From Acidithiobacillus sp. AMEEHan (GTDB lineage: Bacteria; Pseudomonadota; Gammaproteobacteria; Acidithiobacillales; Acidithiobacillaceae), in NCBI RefSeq assembly GCF_030996345.1, contig NZ_CP118747.1, positions 1,052,001 through 1,116,000 of the forward strand: 64,000 nt of DNA, read 5' to 3'. The position numbers and the translations under genes are program-made. Of this stretch, positions 54,534 through 62,881 are shown piece after piece. The notes beneath the pieces are model-generated. The model was given only the letters and a program-made list of their open reading frames with translations. It was not told the origin of the DNA and ran no database searches. The first letter of the stretch is position 1, and each line of letters opens with the position of its first letter.

Positions 54534-54959
54534 ATGCAGGCGACGGTAGAATGGACGGGGTCGGGAGGGATGGCCTTCGTGGCCCATGCCGACAGCGGCC
54601 ATGGCGTGGTGATGGACGCTTCGCCGGACATCGGCGGACACAATTTGGGCGCGCGGCCCATGGAAATGGTCCTCATGGGTCTGGGCGGTTGTTCCAGTAT
54701 CGATGTGCTGATGATTCTGCAGAAATCGCGCCAGGACGTGCGCGCCTGCCGAGTGGAGATCAGCGCCGAACGCGCCGAGCAAGATCCCAAGGTCTTTACC
54801 GTGATCCATCTACAGTTTTTCGTGACCGGCAAAGAACTCGATCCACGCCGCGTTGCCCATGCCATCCAGCTTTCCGCAGACAAATACTGCTCGGTGAGCA
54901 TCATGCTGGGTAAGACCGCGAAAATCACCCACGACTATACCATTTTGGGGATAGACTGA
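54534..54959 (+). CDS. OsmC/YhfA-family protein
   Basis: A 141-residue OsmC-fold protein. It has the family GHNLGARPMEMVLMGLGGCSSIDVLMIL with the first active-site Cys, and KYCSVSIMLGKTAKI with the second. OsmC and Ohr members reduce organic peroxides through the Cys pair; the YhfA branch, which this resembles, has unproven function. It is coupled to the following regulator gene, which starts at the next base after its stop, so the two are co-transcribed and the regulator probably controls it. Confidence 0.9.
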   Translation: MQATVEWTGSGGMAFVAHADSGHGVVMDASPDIGGHNLGARPMEMVLMGLGGCSSIDVLMILQKSRQDVRACRVEISAERAEQDPKVFTVIHLQFFVTGKELDPRRVAHAIQLSADKYCSVSIMLGKTAKITHDYTILGID

Positions 54960-55448
54960 ATGTTACTCAGCAAGACCAGCGAATATGCCTTGCAGGCTCT
55001 GATTTATCTGGCAACCCAGCCGCCGGGAGAGTTGGTGCTGAGCGGCGAAATCTGGGAATATCTCAAAGACCCTGAGGACCCCCGCGTGCCACCGCGCCAG
55101 TACCTGGCAAAAATCCTACAGGACCTCAGCAAGGCCGGCATTCTCGAATCCCGCAAGGGGCGTGGCGGTGGTTTTGTATTGGCGCCGGGTGCGGAAGAGA
55201 AAAATATTCTGGATGTGGTAGAGATCGTCGAGCGCAAGCCCTTGGGACAGGGCTGTGTTTTGGGTCTGAAAAAATGCGAAGACGCCACCGCCTGCCCAGT
55301 GCACTATGCCTGGAAGCCCCTCAAGGCCGAGGTCATCGAGCTGCTCAGCCAGCAGACCATTGGCAGCATGGCGGAGGCTGTGCGTGCGGGCAAGTATCGC
55401 ATCCACCTCCCCGGCGGCAGCACCTTGCGGGTCAAGGCTTCCGCCTAG
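54960..55448 (+). CDS. Rrf2-family transcriptional regulator with three-Cys cluster site
   Basis: A 162-residue regulator. The N-terminal winged helix is MLLSKTSEYALQALIYLA...PPRQYLAKILQDLSKAGILESRKGRGGGFVLA. Cys99, Cys106 and Cys112 (GCVLGLKKCEDATACPVH) match the cluster-binding triplet of IscR/NsrR/RsrR-type proteins, so an Fe-S cofactor sensing redox, NO or iron state is likely. No isc genes adjoin it. The start is the base after the osmC-like stop, and the coq7 gene converges on it with a 16-bp gap. Confidence 0.9.
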   Translation: MLLSKTSEYALQALIYLATQPPGELVLSGEIWEYLKDPEDPRVPPRQYLAKILQDLSKAGILESRKGRGGGFVLAPGAEEKNILDVVEIVERKPLGQGCVLGLKKCEDATACPVHYAWKPLKAEVIELLSQQTIGSMAEAVRAGKYRIHLPGGSTLRVKASA

Positions 55449-55464
55449 CTTCGCCGAGATTTGC

Positions 55465-56094
55465 CTAAATCCAGAGGGCGCCGCGGGTCACCACGCGAGA
55501 CAGGCTCTGCATGGCCATGCGCAGGGGGCGGGGCAGTTTCGCAGCGCCCATTTCCTCGGCTTTTTCGGCGTGCCCCACTTCGTCGCACTCCATCTGTTCC
55601 AGGATGCGGCGGCTGCGTTCGTCTTCCAGGGGCAGATCCTGCAGATGCTCCTTGAGATGTTCCTCGACCAGATTCTCCACGGCTACCACCAGGCCCAGGT
55701 TGGCCCCGTGACCGCGGCGTGCGGCGGCATAGCCCATGCCCCAGGCGGTGGCGTACCAGAGCGGCCCAAGCAGGCTGGGGCGGCTGTGGAGTTCGCGCAG
55801 GCGCTCCTCGCACCAACGCAGATGATCTTCTTCCTCGCTGCGCGCTTTGCGTAACACGGCACGCAATTCCGGGTCGCTGCTGCCGGCTTCCTGTCCGGTG
55901 TAGAGCGCCTGGGCCATGACCTCGCCGGCGTGGTTGACGCGCATCATGCGCCCGGCACGGCGACGCTCCCAAGGGCGTAAGAGCTTATCGGGCGCCCCGG
56001 CAGCGGGATTGGCGCGGCCGCTACCACGGCTTTGCCCGCTGAGGGTGCGCAAGGCATTATCGACGGAGAGGATTGCCTGATCGAGGAAGTTCAT
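55465..56094 (-). CDS. coq7: Demethoxyubiquinone hydroxylase Coq7
   Basis: A 209-residue diiron-carboxylate enzyme of ubiquinone biosynthesis. Ligand motifs are RVNHAGEVMAQALY (first Glu and His), EEEDHLRWCEERL, AVENLVEEHLKEHL and MECDEVGHAEKAEE, giving the two E-x-x-H repeats of the family. It hydroxylates demethoxyubiquinone at C6, using O2. It diverges from the ferredoxin gene at 56158 and converges with the Rrf2 gene. The start MNFLDQAILSVDNALRTL is typical of the gammaproteobacterial form. Confidence 0.94.
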   Translation of the reverse strand: MNFLDQAILSVDNALRTLSGQSRGSGRANPAAGAPDKLLRPWERRRAGRMMRVNHAGEVMAQALYTGQEAGSSDPELRAVLRKARSEEEDHLRWCEERLRELHSRPSLLGPLWYATAWGMGYAAARRGHGANLGLVVAVENLVEEHLKEHLQDLPLEDERSRRILEQMECDEVGHAEKAEEMGAAKLPRPLRMAMQSLSRVVTRGALWI

Positions 56095-56157
56095 ACGCTA
56101 TCTGACCCGCGCTGCCATTTCGGGTTATCATGGCGCCATGCCAGTGGAGGGTCAAAC

Positions 56158-56469
56158 ATGAGTTTTTACCAGCGCCATCTGTTCCTCTGTCTGAACCAGC
56201 GCGAGAATGGTGAGCAGGCCTGCAACAACGGTGGCCTCGCGGAAGAGGTCTTTCATCAGGCCAAGAAACACGCCAAGAAGCTGGGCATCCATGGCGAAGG
56301 GCAGGTGCGCGTCAACCGCGCTGGTTGTCTCGGCCGTTGCAGCGAGGGCCCAGTGGCGGTCGTCTATCCAGACGCGGTCTGGTATACCTACATCGATGCC
56401 GAGGATGTGAAAGAGATCGTCGAATCGCACCTGCGCGATGGCAAGCCGGTGGAGCGGCTACGCATCTGA
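56158..56469 (+). CDS. Thioredoxin-like [2Fe-2S] ferredoxin
   Basis: A 103-residue protein of the Shethna / NuoE-like thioredoxin-fold ferredoxin family. Four cysteines are spaced as in such proteins: Cys11 (HLFLCLNQR), Cys22 (QACNNGG), Cys57 and Cys61 (AGCLGRCSEGP). It probably carries electrons in the cytoplasm; the partner is unknown. It starts at ATG 56158, and its stop overlaps the hydrolase start (TGATG), so the two are coupled. Confidence 0.92.
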   Translation: MSFYQRHLFLCLNQRENGEQACNNGGLAEEVFHQAKKHAKKLGIHGEGQVRVNRAGCLGRCSEGPVAVVYPDAVWYTYIDAEDVKEIVESHLRDGKPVERLRI

Positions 56470-57197
56470 TGCTACCCATTGATCGCAGCCACCTCTATGA
56501 CGGCCAGGAACTCGCCCTCGAATGTGTGGGCGAGGCGGTGGAGATTCCCGGTCCGGCCGGGATTCTGGAGGGTCTGACCGCTTGTCCGGAAAAAGAGACG
56601 CGCGGTATCGTGGCGGTGATCCTGCACCCGCATCCCCTCTATGGGGGCACTCTCAACAACAAGGTCGTGCATTATCTCAGCCGTACCTGCAATCTCCTCG
56701 GCATTCCCTCCCTGCGCTTCAATTTTCGTGGGGTGGGCAAAAGTGCCGGGCGCTATGATGCCGGACGTGGCGAGGTGGAGGATTGCCTGGCCGTTCTCGA
56801 CTGGGTGACGGAGCGTCGCCCCGGCTTTCCCATCTGGCTCGCGGGCTTTTCCTTCGGTGCCTTCGTTGCCTATCAGGCGGCCAGCCGCGATGCCCGTGTC
56901 GAGCGCCTGTTGACGGTCGCCCCCCCGATCAATCTTTTCGATTTTTCGGTGGCGCCGGTTCCCCGCTGTCCCTGGACCGTGGTGCAGGGACAGGAGGACG
57001 AACTGGTCCCGGCCAAGGAGGTTAGCGCCTGGTTGGAGAGCCTCTCGGTCCAGCCGGCGCGGATCGACCTGCCTGCCGATCATTTCTTCCATGGTAAGCT
57101 GACGCTGCTGCAGAACGCTCTGCTCGATCGATTCCAGGCGCAGTTGGGGGAGGAAAATCAACACGCCAAGCCCTGCCGTGCCTTTTCCCCGGCTTGA
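56469..57197 (+). CDS. Alpha/beta-hydrolase (YheT/dienelactone-like)
   Basis: A 242-residue hydrolase. Strand motif VAVILHPHPLYGGTLNNKVV, FNFRGVGKSAGRYD, the nucleophile elbow GFSFGAF (Ser in G-x-S-x-G), an Asp in QGQEDELVP and a His in PADHFFHGKL complete the triad. Proteins of this pattern are common but the substrate is unknown. It is coupled to the ferredoxin gene upstream and overlaps the ABC transporter gene by 20 bases downstream. Confidence 0.88.
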   Translation: MLPIDRSHLYDGQELALECVGEAVEIPGPAGILEGLTACPEKETRGIVAVILHPHPLYGGTLNNKVVHYLSRTCNLLGIPSLRFNFRGVGKSAGRYDAGRGEVEDCLAVLDWVTERRPGFPIWLAGFSFGAFVAYQAASRDARVERLLTVAPPINLFDFSVAPVPRCPWTVVQGQEDELVPAKEVSAWLESLSVQPARIDLPADHFFHGKLTLLQNALLDRFQAQLGEENQHAKPCRAFSPA

Positions 57198-58107
57198 ACT
57201 CCAGGCCGTCGCCAAGGCCTATGCCGGGCGTCCTGTCTTGCGGGGACTGTCTTTTGCCGTGGGCGTTGGCGAGTGTTACGCCCTGCTTGGCCCCAATGGT
57301 GCCGGCAAGAGCACTTCAGTACGCTGCATTCAGGGCCTGACGCCCTTTGACTCGGGTGAGATCCGTCTCGATGGCCGTCCGCTGACGCAGTGGCCGGCGG
57401 GGGGGCACGAACGGATTGGCGTGGTGCCGCAGAGCGATCAGCTCGATCCCGACTTCACCGTCGAGGAAAATCTCTGGACCTACGGGCGCTATTTCCGTTT
57501 GCCGGCGGCGCTGATCCGCAGTCGCAGCCGCGAACTCCTGGCCTTCATGAGCCTGGAGGAATTTGCCCAGCGTCCGATTCAGGCGCTGTCTGGGGAAATG
57601 CGACGGCGGCTTTCCGTAGCCCGCGCCCTGATCCATCAGCCGCAGCTCCTTCTCCTCGATGAGCCCACCACCGGCCTCGATCCCCAGGCCCGCCACCTGC
57701 TCTGGCAACGCTTGCGGACCCTGCAGCGCGAGGGGGTCACGCTCCTGCTCACGACCCACTATCTCGACGAGGCGGAACGCCTAGCGGATCGAGTCGGTAT
57801 CCTCCAGCAGGGGAGCATTCTCGCCGAGGATGCGCCCGTAGCGATGATCCAGAAACATATCCCAGGAGAAGTCTTGGAGCTGCGTCGGCACGATGGCGCC
57901 CTGCCCGACGCCGAGAATTGGCACCAAGGGCGGGTGGCGGCGGCAGAGCGTAGTGGCGACACCCTGTTTCTTTTCGATCCGCAGCTGGATGCCGTCCGCG
58001 CCCATTTTGCCGTCGATCCGCAGTACCAGTTATTGCAGCGTCCGGCAACGCTGGAGGATGTGTTTCTACGCCTGACCGGGCGCGAGCTGCGCGAGGAAGA
58101 AGGCTGA
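57178..58107 (+). CDS. ABC transporter ATP-binding protein (NodI/DRA-type)
   Basis: A 309-residue ATPase: Walker A GPNGAGKST (about 39-47), Q loop VVPQSDQLD, signature LSGEMRRRLSVARAL, Walker B LLLLDEPTTGLD, and H-loop TTHYLDEAERLADRV. It resembles NodI and the DrrA drug-resistance subfamily, which pair with an ABC-2 permease, here the next gene (one-base overlap). The signature motif starts LSGEM instead of the usual LSGGM or LSGGQ, an uncommon but seen variant. It starts at GTG 57178 inside the preceding gene. Confidence 0.92.
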   Translation: MPFPRLELQAVAKAYAGRPVLRGLSFAVGVGECYALLGPNGAGKSTSVRCIQGLTPFDSGEIRLDGRPLTQWPAGGHERIGVVPQSDQLDPDFTVEENLWTYGRYFRLPAALIRSRSRELLAFMSLEEFAQRPIQALSGEMRRRLSVARALIHQPQLLLLDEPTTGLDPQARHLLWQRLRTLQREGVTLLLTTHYLDEAERLADRVGILQQGSILAEDAPVAMIQKHIPGEVLELRRHDGALPDAENWHQGRVAAAERSGDTLFLFDPQLDAVRAHFAVDPQYQLLQRPATLEDVFLRLTGRELREEEG

Positions 58108-58880
58108 TGGCTTGGTTTCTGCCCAGCTGGGGTGCGTTGGCGGTACTGCGGCGCAATTTTCTGGTCTGGCGCAAGTTGCTCTTGCCCAGCCTGCTCGGCA
58201 ATTTTGTCGATCCCTTGCTCTACCTGCTCGCATTGGGCTATGGCTTGGGGCATTTCGTTGGCAAGATGGAGGGGATGCCGTACATCACCTTCATTGCCTC
58301 GGGGATCGTCGCCAGCTCGGCGATGAACACCGCAACCTTTGAGGGACTCTACTCGGCCTATACGCGCATGGCGGTACAGAATACGTATCTGTCGATTCTC
58401 GCCACGCCTCTGCAAATTGGTGATATTGTCACTGGCGAGCTGCTTTGGTGTGCGGTGAAGGGGGCTATCAGTGCCCTGGCGATCATCATCGTGGCGGGCC
58501 TTTTAGGTGCCATCGACTGGCAATGGCAGGTCATTCTGGCCCTGCCGGTCATCCTGCTGACGGGCTTCAGCTTTGGGGCCATCGCCCTGGCCTTCACCGC
58601 CCTGTCGCGTAGTTACGATTTTTTCATGTATTACTTCACCCTGGCGGTGACCCCGATGTTCCTTTTCTGCGGGGTCTTCTACCCGCTGCATACCCTGCCG
58701 GTCTTTGCCCAAAACATCGCAGCAGTCCTCCCCCTCACCCACGCCGTTCTCCTCCTGCGGCCCCTCCTTACCGGACACGCGCCAGCGCAGGTGGGGCTGC
58801 ATCTTGCCATCCTGCTGGCCTACGCCCTGGGCGCCTATGTCCTCGCCGCCTTCCTCTTGCGGCGGCGCCTATTGCGTTGA
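58107..58880 (+). CDS. ABC-2 type transporter permease (NodJ-like)
   Basis: A 257-residue membrane protein with about six transmembrane helices. It has the ABC-2 pattern FVDPLLYLLALGYGLG, FIASGIVASSAMNTATFEGLYSAYTRM, ILATPLQIGDIVTGE, FSFGAIALAFTALSRSYDFFMYYFTLAVTPMFLFCGVFYPLHTLP and LPLTHAVLLLRPLLTG. With the preceding ATPase it forms an exporter, in relatives for lipo-oligosaccharide or drugs. Substrate unknown. Confidence 0.92.
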   Translation: MAWFLPSWGALAVLRRNFLVWRKLLLPSLLGNFVDPLLYLLALGYGLGHFVGKMEGMPYITFIASGIVASSAMNTATFEGLYSAYTRMAVQNTYLSILATPLQIGDIVTGELLWCAVKGAISALAIIIVAGLLGAIDWQWQVILALPVILLTGFSFGAIALAFTALSRSYDFFMYYFTLAVTPMFLFCGVFYPLHTLPVFAQNIAAVLPLTHAVLLLRPLLTGHAPAQVGLHLAILLAYALGAYVLAAFLLRRRLLR

Positions 58881-59008
58881 TAAGTCGAATGAAATCGTCG
58901 CATTGCCGTGCCAGCCTCCGAAAGGATTGCTAAGTACGTTGCCGCGACGTTGATCTACAGGCGGCTGGTCCCGCGACCAGCAGGGACGGGGAGTTTTGGA
59001 GAAAGATC

Positions 59009-59230
59009 ATGAGCGCAGAAACAATCGGGCTTGGCAGCGGAAAGCGTATTCAGGATTATATTGGTGAGACCCCGAGCTGGCCCGAGGGAACCCGGCTGCA
59101 GCGGGTGCCGATGACCGCCGTGCAGTGGTGCATCTGGGCCCTGGCGGTGGCGAGTAAATTTTTGAGGGGCTGATCATCCTGGTAGGTACGTCCCTACCGC
59201 GGAATTTTCTATTGACAGTCTTTCCTCTAG
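59009..59230 (+). pseudogene. N-terminal remnant of an MFS transporter
   Basis: ATG 59009 with GGAGAAAG upstream opens a frame that ends at TGA 59171-59173 after 54 codons. It starts like sugar-type MFS proteins (RLQRVPMTAVQWCIWALAVASKF). Adding one T to the run at about 59159-59163 would restore FFEGLIILVGT, the first-helix continuation. The reading then loses similarity within about 20 codons. So the gene is frameshifted and truncated ahead of the tRNA gene. Confidence 0.6.
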
Positions 59231-59240
59231 CGGCTTAAAT
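59212..59240 (+). promoter_or_regulatory. Sigma-70-type promoter of tRNA-Met
   Basis: TTGACA (59212-59217) and TTAAAT (59235-59240) are separated by exactly 17 bp. The downstream GCGGGCC resembles a stringent discriminator. The tRNA starts 14 bp after the -10 box. Confidence 0.75.
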
Positions 59241-59254
59241 AGCGGGCCTGCAAT

Positions 59255-59331
59255 GGCGCTTTAGCTCAGTCGGTTAGAGCAGCGGAATCATAATCCGCGT
59301 GTCCGGGGTTCGAGTCCCTGAAGCGCCACCA
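59255..59331 (+). tRNA. tRNA-Met (anticodon CAT)
   Basis: A 77-nt cloverleaf with acceptor stem GGCGCTT / AAGCGCC, D-arm GCTCAGTCGGTTAGAGC, anticodon stem GCGGA/TCCGC with loop ATCATAA (anticodon CAT), T-arm CCGGGGTTCGAGTCCCTG and encoded CCA. The D-stem and the paired acceptor base fit an elongator tRNA-Met; a tRNA-Ile2 (lysidine-modified CAT) is less likely but not excluded from sequence alone. Confidence 0.93.
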
Positions 59332-59339
59332 AAAAACGA

Positions 59340-59369
59340 GGCTCTGGCGTAACCACCAGAGCCTTTTTT
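59340..59369 (+). terminator. Rho-independent terminator of the tRNA gene
   Basis: GGCTCTGG and CCAGAGCC pair around an 8-base loop, followed directly by TTTTTT, nine bases after the tRNA. Confidence 0.9.
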
Positions 59370-59480
59370 CCAGTGCGGTGTAACGAATGGGTGCGATTCC
59401 ATGCCTCTGCTCGCCGATACCATGGCAACAGGGGGCAACACGGGCCGGACGGCAGAAGGCTTCGTTCGCCCAGTCAATTG

Positions 59481-60407
59481 TCAGGTAACAATTTGCGTCA
59501 GCTCATTCGTAGTGCGCACATATTGGTGCTGCAAGAGATAAGATTTGAAACTATTTGGCGCCGGTGCGAGTTTCTTCCCTTTGCGGTGCACCAGGTGCCA
59601 CATTCTCTGCAACGGAAATCCTTCGACATTGAGCTCGCGCAAGTAACCAGACTCGATTTTCGTGAGCACGCTATGGCGGGAGACCACGGCAACGCCCATA
59701 CCCACCTTTACCGCCTGTTTAATCGATTCATTGTTATTCATGATCACGCGATCGTCGATGCTCAAGCCGTGATCGGCGAAATAGCGTAAAATTGCTTCTC
59801 TCGTGCCCGAACCAGGTTCGCGGAGCACAAATGGCTCCTTGGCAATACGCTCGAGAGGGATTTTTCGGTATCTGGTCAGAGGATAATTGGCCGATGAAAT
59901 GACCACCAAATCGTTGCGATGAAACGGTAAGGCGACCAGATCCAGAATCTGTGGGGGCTCGCCCATGATCGCCATATCGATGTCATTCCGCTCCAGACTT
60001 TTCAGCACGTCCTTGCGATTGGCAATGTCTAGGCGGATCTGGATATGGCCGTGCAATTGGCGAAACCGCGCCAGGAGGTCCACCGCAAAAGCATTCGCCG
60101 CCGAAGTCACCGCAATGCGAATTTGTCCGTCATCCACATTGCGCAGGTGCTCCAGGGATCTGGACAGTTCGTTCAACTGCCCCTCGATCTGGGCGCTGGT
60201 GCGCAGGACTTCGGCTCCTGCGTCGGTCAAGAATACCTTTTTCCCTACCTGCTCGGTCAGAGGCAAGCCGATTTCTTGCTCGAGCTTCCGCACCTGCACG
60301 TAGACCGCCGACTGCGTGAGGTGTAGTTGCTGTGCCGCTTTGGTGTAGGAACCCGTGGCACCCAAGGTTTTCAAGATATCCAGCTGTCGCAGCGTGATGT
60401 TTTTCAT
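59481..60407 (-). CDS. cbbR: LysR-type regulator CbbR
   Basis: A 308-residue LysR protein. The winged helix is MKNITLRQLDILKTLGATGSYTKAAQQLHLTQSAVYVQVRKLEQEIGLPL. The effector domain has NDIDMAIMGEPP, RKIPLERIAKEPFVLREPGSGTREAI and NNNESIKQAVKVGMGVAVVS, all typical of CbbR. It activates Calvin-cycle genes in response to metabolites such as PEP or NADPH. It diverges from cbbM with a 154-bp AT-rich promoter region between, the classic arrangement. Confidence 0.95.
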   Translation of the reverse strand: MKNITLRQLDILKTLGATGSYTKAAQQLHLTQSAVYVQVRKLEQEIGLPLTEQVGKKVFLTDAGAEVLRTSAQIEGQLNELSRSLEHLRNVDDGQIRIAVTSAANAFAVDLLARFRQLHGHIQIRLDIANRKDVLKSLERNDIDMAIMGEPPQILDLVALPFHRNDLVVISSANYPLTRYRKIPLERIAKEPFVLREPGSGTREAILRYFADHGLSIDDRVIMNNNESIKQAVKVGMGVAVVSRHSVLTKIESGYLRELNVEGFPLQRMWHLVHRKGKKLAPAPNSFKSYLLQHQYVRTTNELTQIVT

Positions 60408-60561
60408 GTCATGATCTTACCCACTCTCGGCTACGAAGAAAAACCCTATTTACCTAGATAATCATGATTTTATTTAATTTTTTCTATAATAAATAATCGT
60501 TTTTATTGATGATTGCACAGCGCTACAGTGATCGCTCCCGACAAACTGAGGAGTGTGTACC
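60408..60561. promoter_or_regulatory. cbbR-cbbM divergent promoter region
   Basis: An unusually AT-rich region compared with its surroundings, rich in T-N11-A sequences and with a palindrome AATCATGATT at 60460-60469 and a second TGATGATTG stretch near 60505. LysR-type CbbR boxes are expected here, but I cannot fix them or the -35/-10 boxes with confidence. Confidence 0.6.
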
Positions 60562-61941
60562 ATGGATCAATCTGCACGCTATGCCGATCTCTCCCTCAAA
60601 GAAGAGGAGCTGATCAAAGCCTGCCAGCACATACTGGTGGCCTACAAGATGAAGCCCAAAGCCGGTCACGGCTATCTGGAGGCTGCGGCCCACTTTGCCG
60701 CCGAGTCCTCCACCGGGACCAATGTCGAAGTCTCCACCACGGACGACTTCACCAAAGGCGTCGATGCTCTCGTCTATCACATCGACGAGGCCACCGAGGA
60801 TATGCGCATCGCTTACCCGCTGGATCTCTTTGACCGTAACGTCACCGATGGGCGGATGATGATCGTCTCCTTCCTCACGCTTGCCATCGGCAACAACCAG
60901 GGCATGGGCGACATCGCCCACGCCAAGATGATCGACTTCTGGGTACCACCCCGCGCGATACAGCTTTTTGACGGACCGAGCCGGGATATTTCCGACCTCT
61001 GGCGCATCCTCGGTCGACCCCTGAAAGACGGCGGCTATATCGCTGGCACCATCATCAAGCCCAAGCTCGGCCTGCGCCCCGAGCCCTTTGCCCAGGCCGC
61101 GTATCAGTTTTGGCTCGGCGGCGATTTCATCAAGAACGATGAGCCCCAGGGCAACCAGGTGTTTTCGCCACTCAAGAAGACCATCCCGTTGGTCGCCGAC
61201 GCGATGAAGCGGGCGATGGACGAAACCGGGCAAGCGAAGATCTTCTCAGCCAACATCACCGCCGACGACCACTACGAAATGTGCGCCCGCGCCGATTTCA
61301 TCCTCGAGACCTTCGGGCCTGACGCCGACAAGGTGGCCTTCCTGGTCGATGGCTTCGTCGGCGGCCCCGGCATGATCACCACTGCCCGCCGGCAATATCC
61401 CGCGCAGTACCTGCACTACCACCGCGCCGGCCACGGTATGATCACCTCTCCCAGCGCCAAGCGCGGTTATACCGCCTTCGTACTGGCGAAGATCTCGCGT
61501 TTGCAGGGGGCCTCGGGCATCCATGTCGGCACCATGGGCTATGGCAAGATGGAAGGCGAACACGACGACCGTAATATCGCCTACATGATCGAGCGCGATG
61601 AGTGCCAGGGGCCGGTGTACTACCAGAAGTGGTACGGCATGAAGCCCACCACGCCGATCATCTCCGGTGGCATGAACGCCCTGCGCCTGCCTGGCTTCTT
61701 CGAAAACCTCGGCCACGGCAACGTCATCAATACCGCCGGTGGTGGCTCTTACGGTCATATCGACAGCCCCGCGGCAGGTGCGCTTTCGCTGCGCCAGGCT
61801 TACGAGTGCTGGAAGTCCGGCGCCGATCCGATCGAGTTTGCCAAGAGCCATAAGGAGTTCGCCCGCGCCTTCGCGTCCTTCCCCCACGATGCCGACAAGC
61901 TTTATCCCGGCTGGCGCGACAAGATTGGTGCGCACCGCTGA
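60562..61941 (+). CDS. cbbM: Ribulose-bisphosphate carboxylase, form II (CbbM)
   Basis: A 459-residue form II RuBisCO. Active-site residues keep the Rhodospirillum rubrum numbering: Lys166 in IIKPKLG, carbamylated Lys191 and metal ligands Asp193 and Glu194 in [10 protein letters not shown]. The loop-6 segment is [13 protein letters not shown]. Form II enzymes work without small subunits and at high CO2/low O2. ATG 60562 is preferred over an in-frame codon at 60553 because TGAGGAG lies eight bases upstream and it gives the [12 protein letters not shown] start. It is followed by cbbQ and cbbO, which are RuBisCO activase partners. Confidence 0.97.
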   Translation: MDQSARYADLSLKEEELIKACQHILVAYKMKPKAGHGYLEAAAHFAAESSTGTNVEVSTTDDFTKGVDALVYHIDEATEDMRIAYPLDLFDRNVTDGRMMIVSFLTLAIGNNQGMGDIAHAKMIDFWVPPRAIQLFDGPSRDISDLWRILGRPLKDGGYIAGTIIKPKLGLRPEPFAQAAYQFWLGGDFIKNDEPQGNQVFSPLKKTIPLVADAMKRAMDETGQAKIFSANITADDHYEMCARADFILETFGPDADKVAFLVDGFVGGPGMITTARRQYPAQYLHYHRAGHGMITSPSAKRGYTAFVLAKISRLQGASGIHVGTMGYGKMEGEHDDRNIAYMIERDECQGPVYYQKWYGMKPTTPIISGGMNALRLPGFFENLGHGNVINTAGGGSYGHIDSPAAGALSLRQAYECWKSGADPIEFAKSHKEFARAFASFPHDADKLYPGWRDKIGAHR

Positions 61942-62049
61942 TTGGTGTCACCCCGGTCTCCCGGCAATGCTGGCCGGGAGACAAGTTCGGCCCCGCGCCT
62001 GCGGGGCTCCCCATTCCGCTGTACTGCGCCTCGCGAGGGAAAATCCGAA

Positions 62050-62868
62050 ATGAGTGACCCCATTCTTCCTTCCTCCACGAGTTACCTGATCACCCAGGAG
62101 CCCTACTACCAAGCCCAGGGCAACGAGGTGGAACTCTTTGCCGCTGCGTACCGCAAGCGCCTCCCCGTCATGGTCAAAGGGCCGACGGGCTGCGGCAAAT
62201 CGCGCTTCATCGAGTACATGGCCTGGAAGCTGGGTAAATCTCTCATTACCGTGGCCTGCAACGAGGACATGACCGCCAGTGACCTAGTTGGCCGTTACCT
62301 GCTCGAGGCCAATGGTACCCGCTGGATCGATGGACCGTTGACGACTGCCGCCCGGATGGGCGCCATTTGCTACCTCGATGAAGTGGTCGAGGCGCGGCAG
62401 GACACCACCGTCGTCATTCACCCCCTTACCGATCATCGGCGTGTCTTGCCCCTGGACAAAAAGGGCGAACTCGTGCACGCACATTCCGATTTTCAGTTGG
62501 TCATTTCCTACAATCCCGGCTATCAAAGCCTGATGAAAGACCTCAAGCCTTCCACCAAGCAACGTTTTGCCGCTTTTGATTTTGACTATCCGGACGCCGA
62601 ATTGGAGGCCAAGATCCTCGAGCGTGAGGGCGGAATTGCAGCCGATATTGCCGAACGACTGGTCAAGATCGGTAGTGTTGCCCGGCGTCTCAAAGGGCAT
62701 GGACTCGACGAAGGCATCTCCACTCGACTGTTGGTCTATGCCGCTTCCCTGATCGAAGACGGTGTTGCTCCGCAAGATGCCTGCCGCATGGCCCTGGCCG
62801 CACCGATCACCGACGATGCCGATATCCGTGCCACCCTCGAGCATGCCATCGTCGCTACTTTCGCCTGA
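62050..62868 (+). CDS. cbbQ: RuBisCO activase subunit CbbQ (MoxR AAA+ ATPase)
   Basis: A 272-residue AAA+ protein of the MoxR/NorQ group. Walker A is GPTGCGKS (44-51), Walker B is [10 protein letters not shown], sensor 1 is VISYNPGYQ, and the arginine finger region is KPSTKQRF. CbbQ with CbbO remodels inhibited RuBisCO to release tight-binding sugar phosphates. ATG 62050 gives the usual CbbQ length; the in-frame start at 61942 would add a non-conserved leader. cbbO follows after 13 bases. Confidence 0.95.
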   Translation: MSDPILPSSTSYLITQEPYYQAQGNEVELFAAAYRKRLPVMVKGPTGCGKSRFIEYMAWKLGKSLITVACNEDMTASDLVGRYLLEANGTRWIDGPLTTAARMGAICYLDEVVEARQDTTVVIHPLTDHRRVLPLDKKGELVHAHSDFQLVISYNPGYQSLMKDLKPSTKQRFAAFDFDYPDAELEAKILEREGGIAADIAERLVKIGSVARRLKGHGLDEGISTRLLVYAASLIEDGVAPQDACRMALAAPITDDADIRATLEHAIVATFA

Positions 62869-62881
62869 TGGGGTCCAGCGC

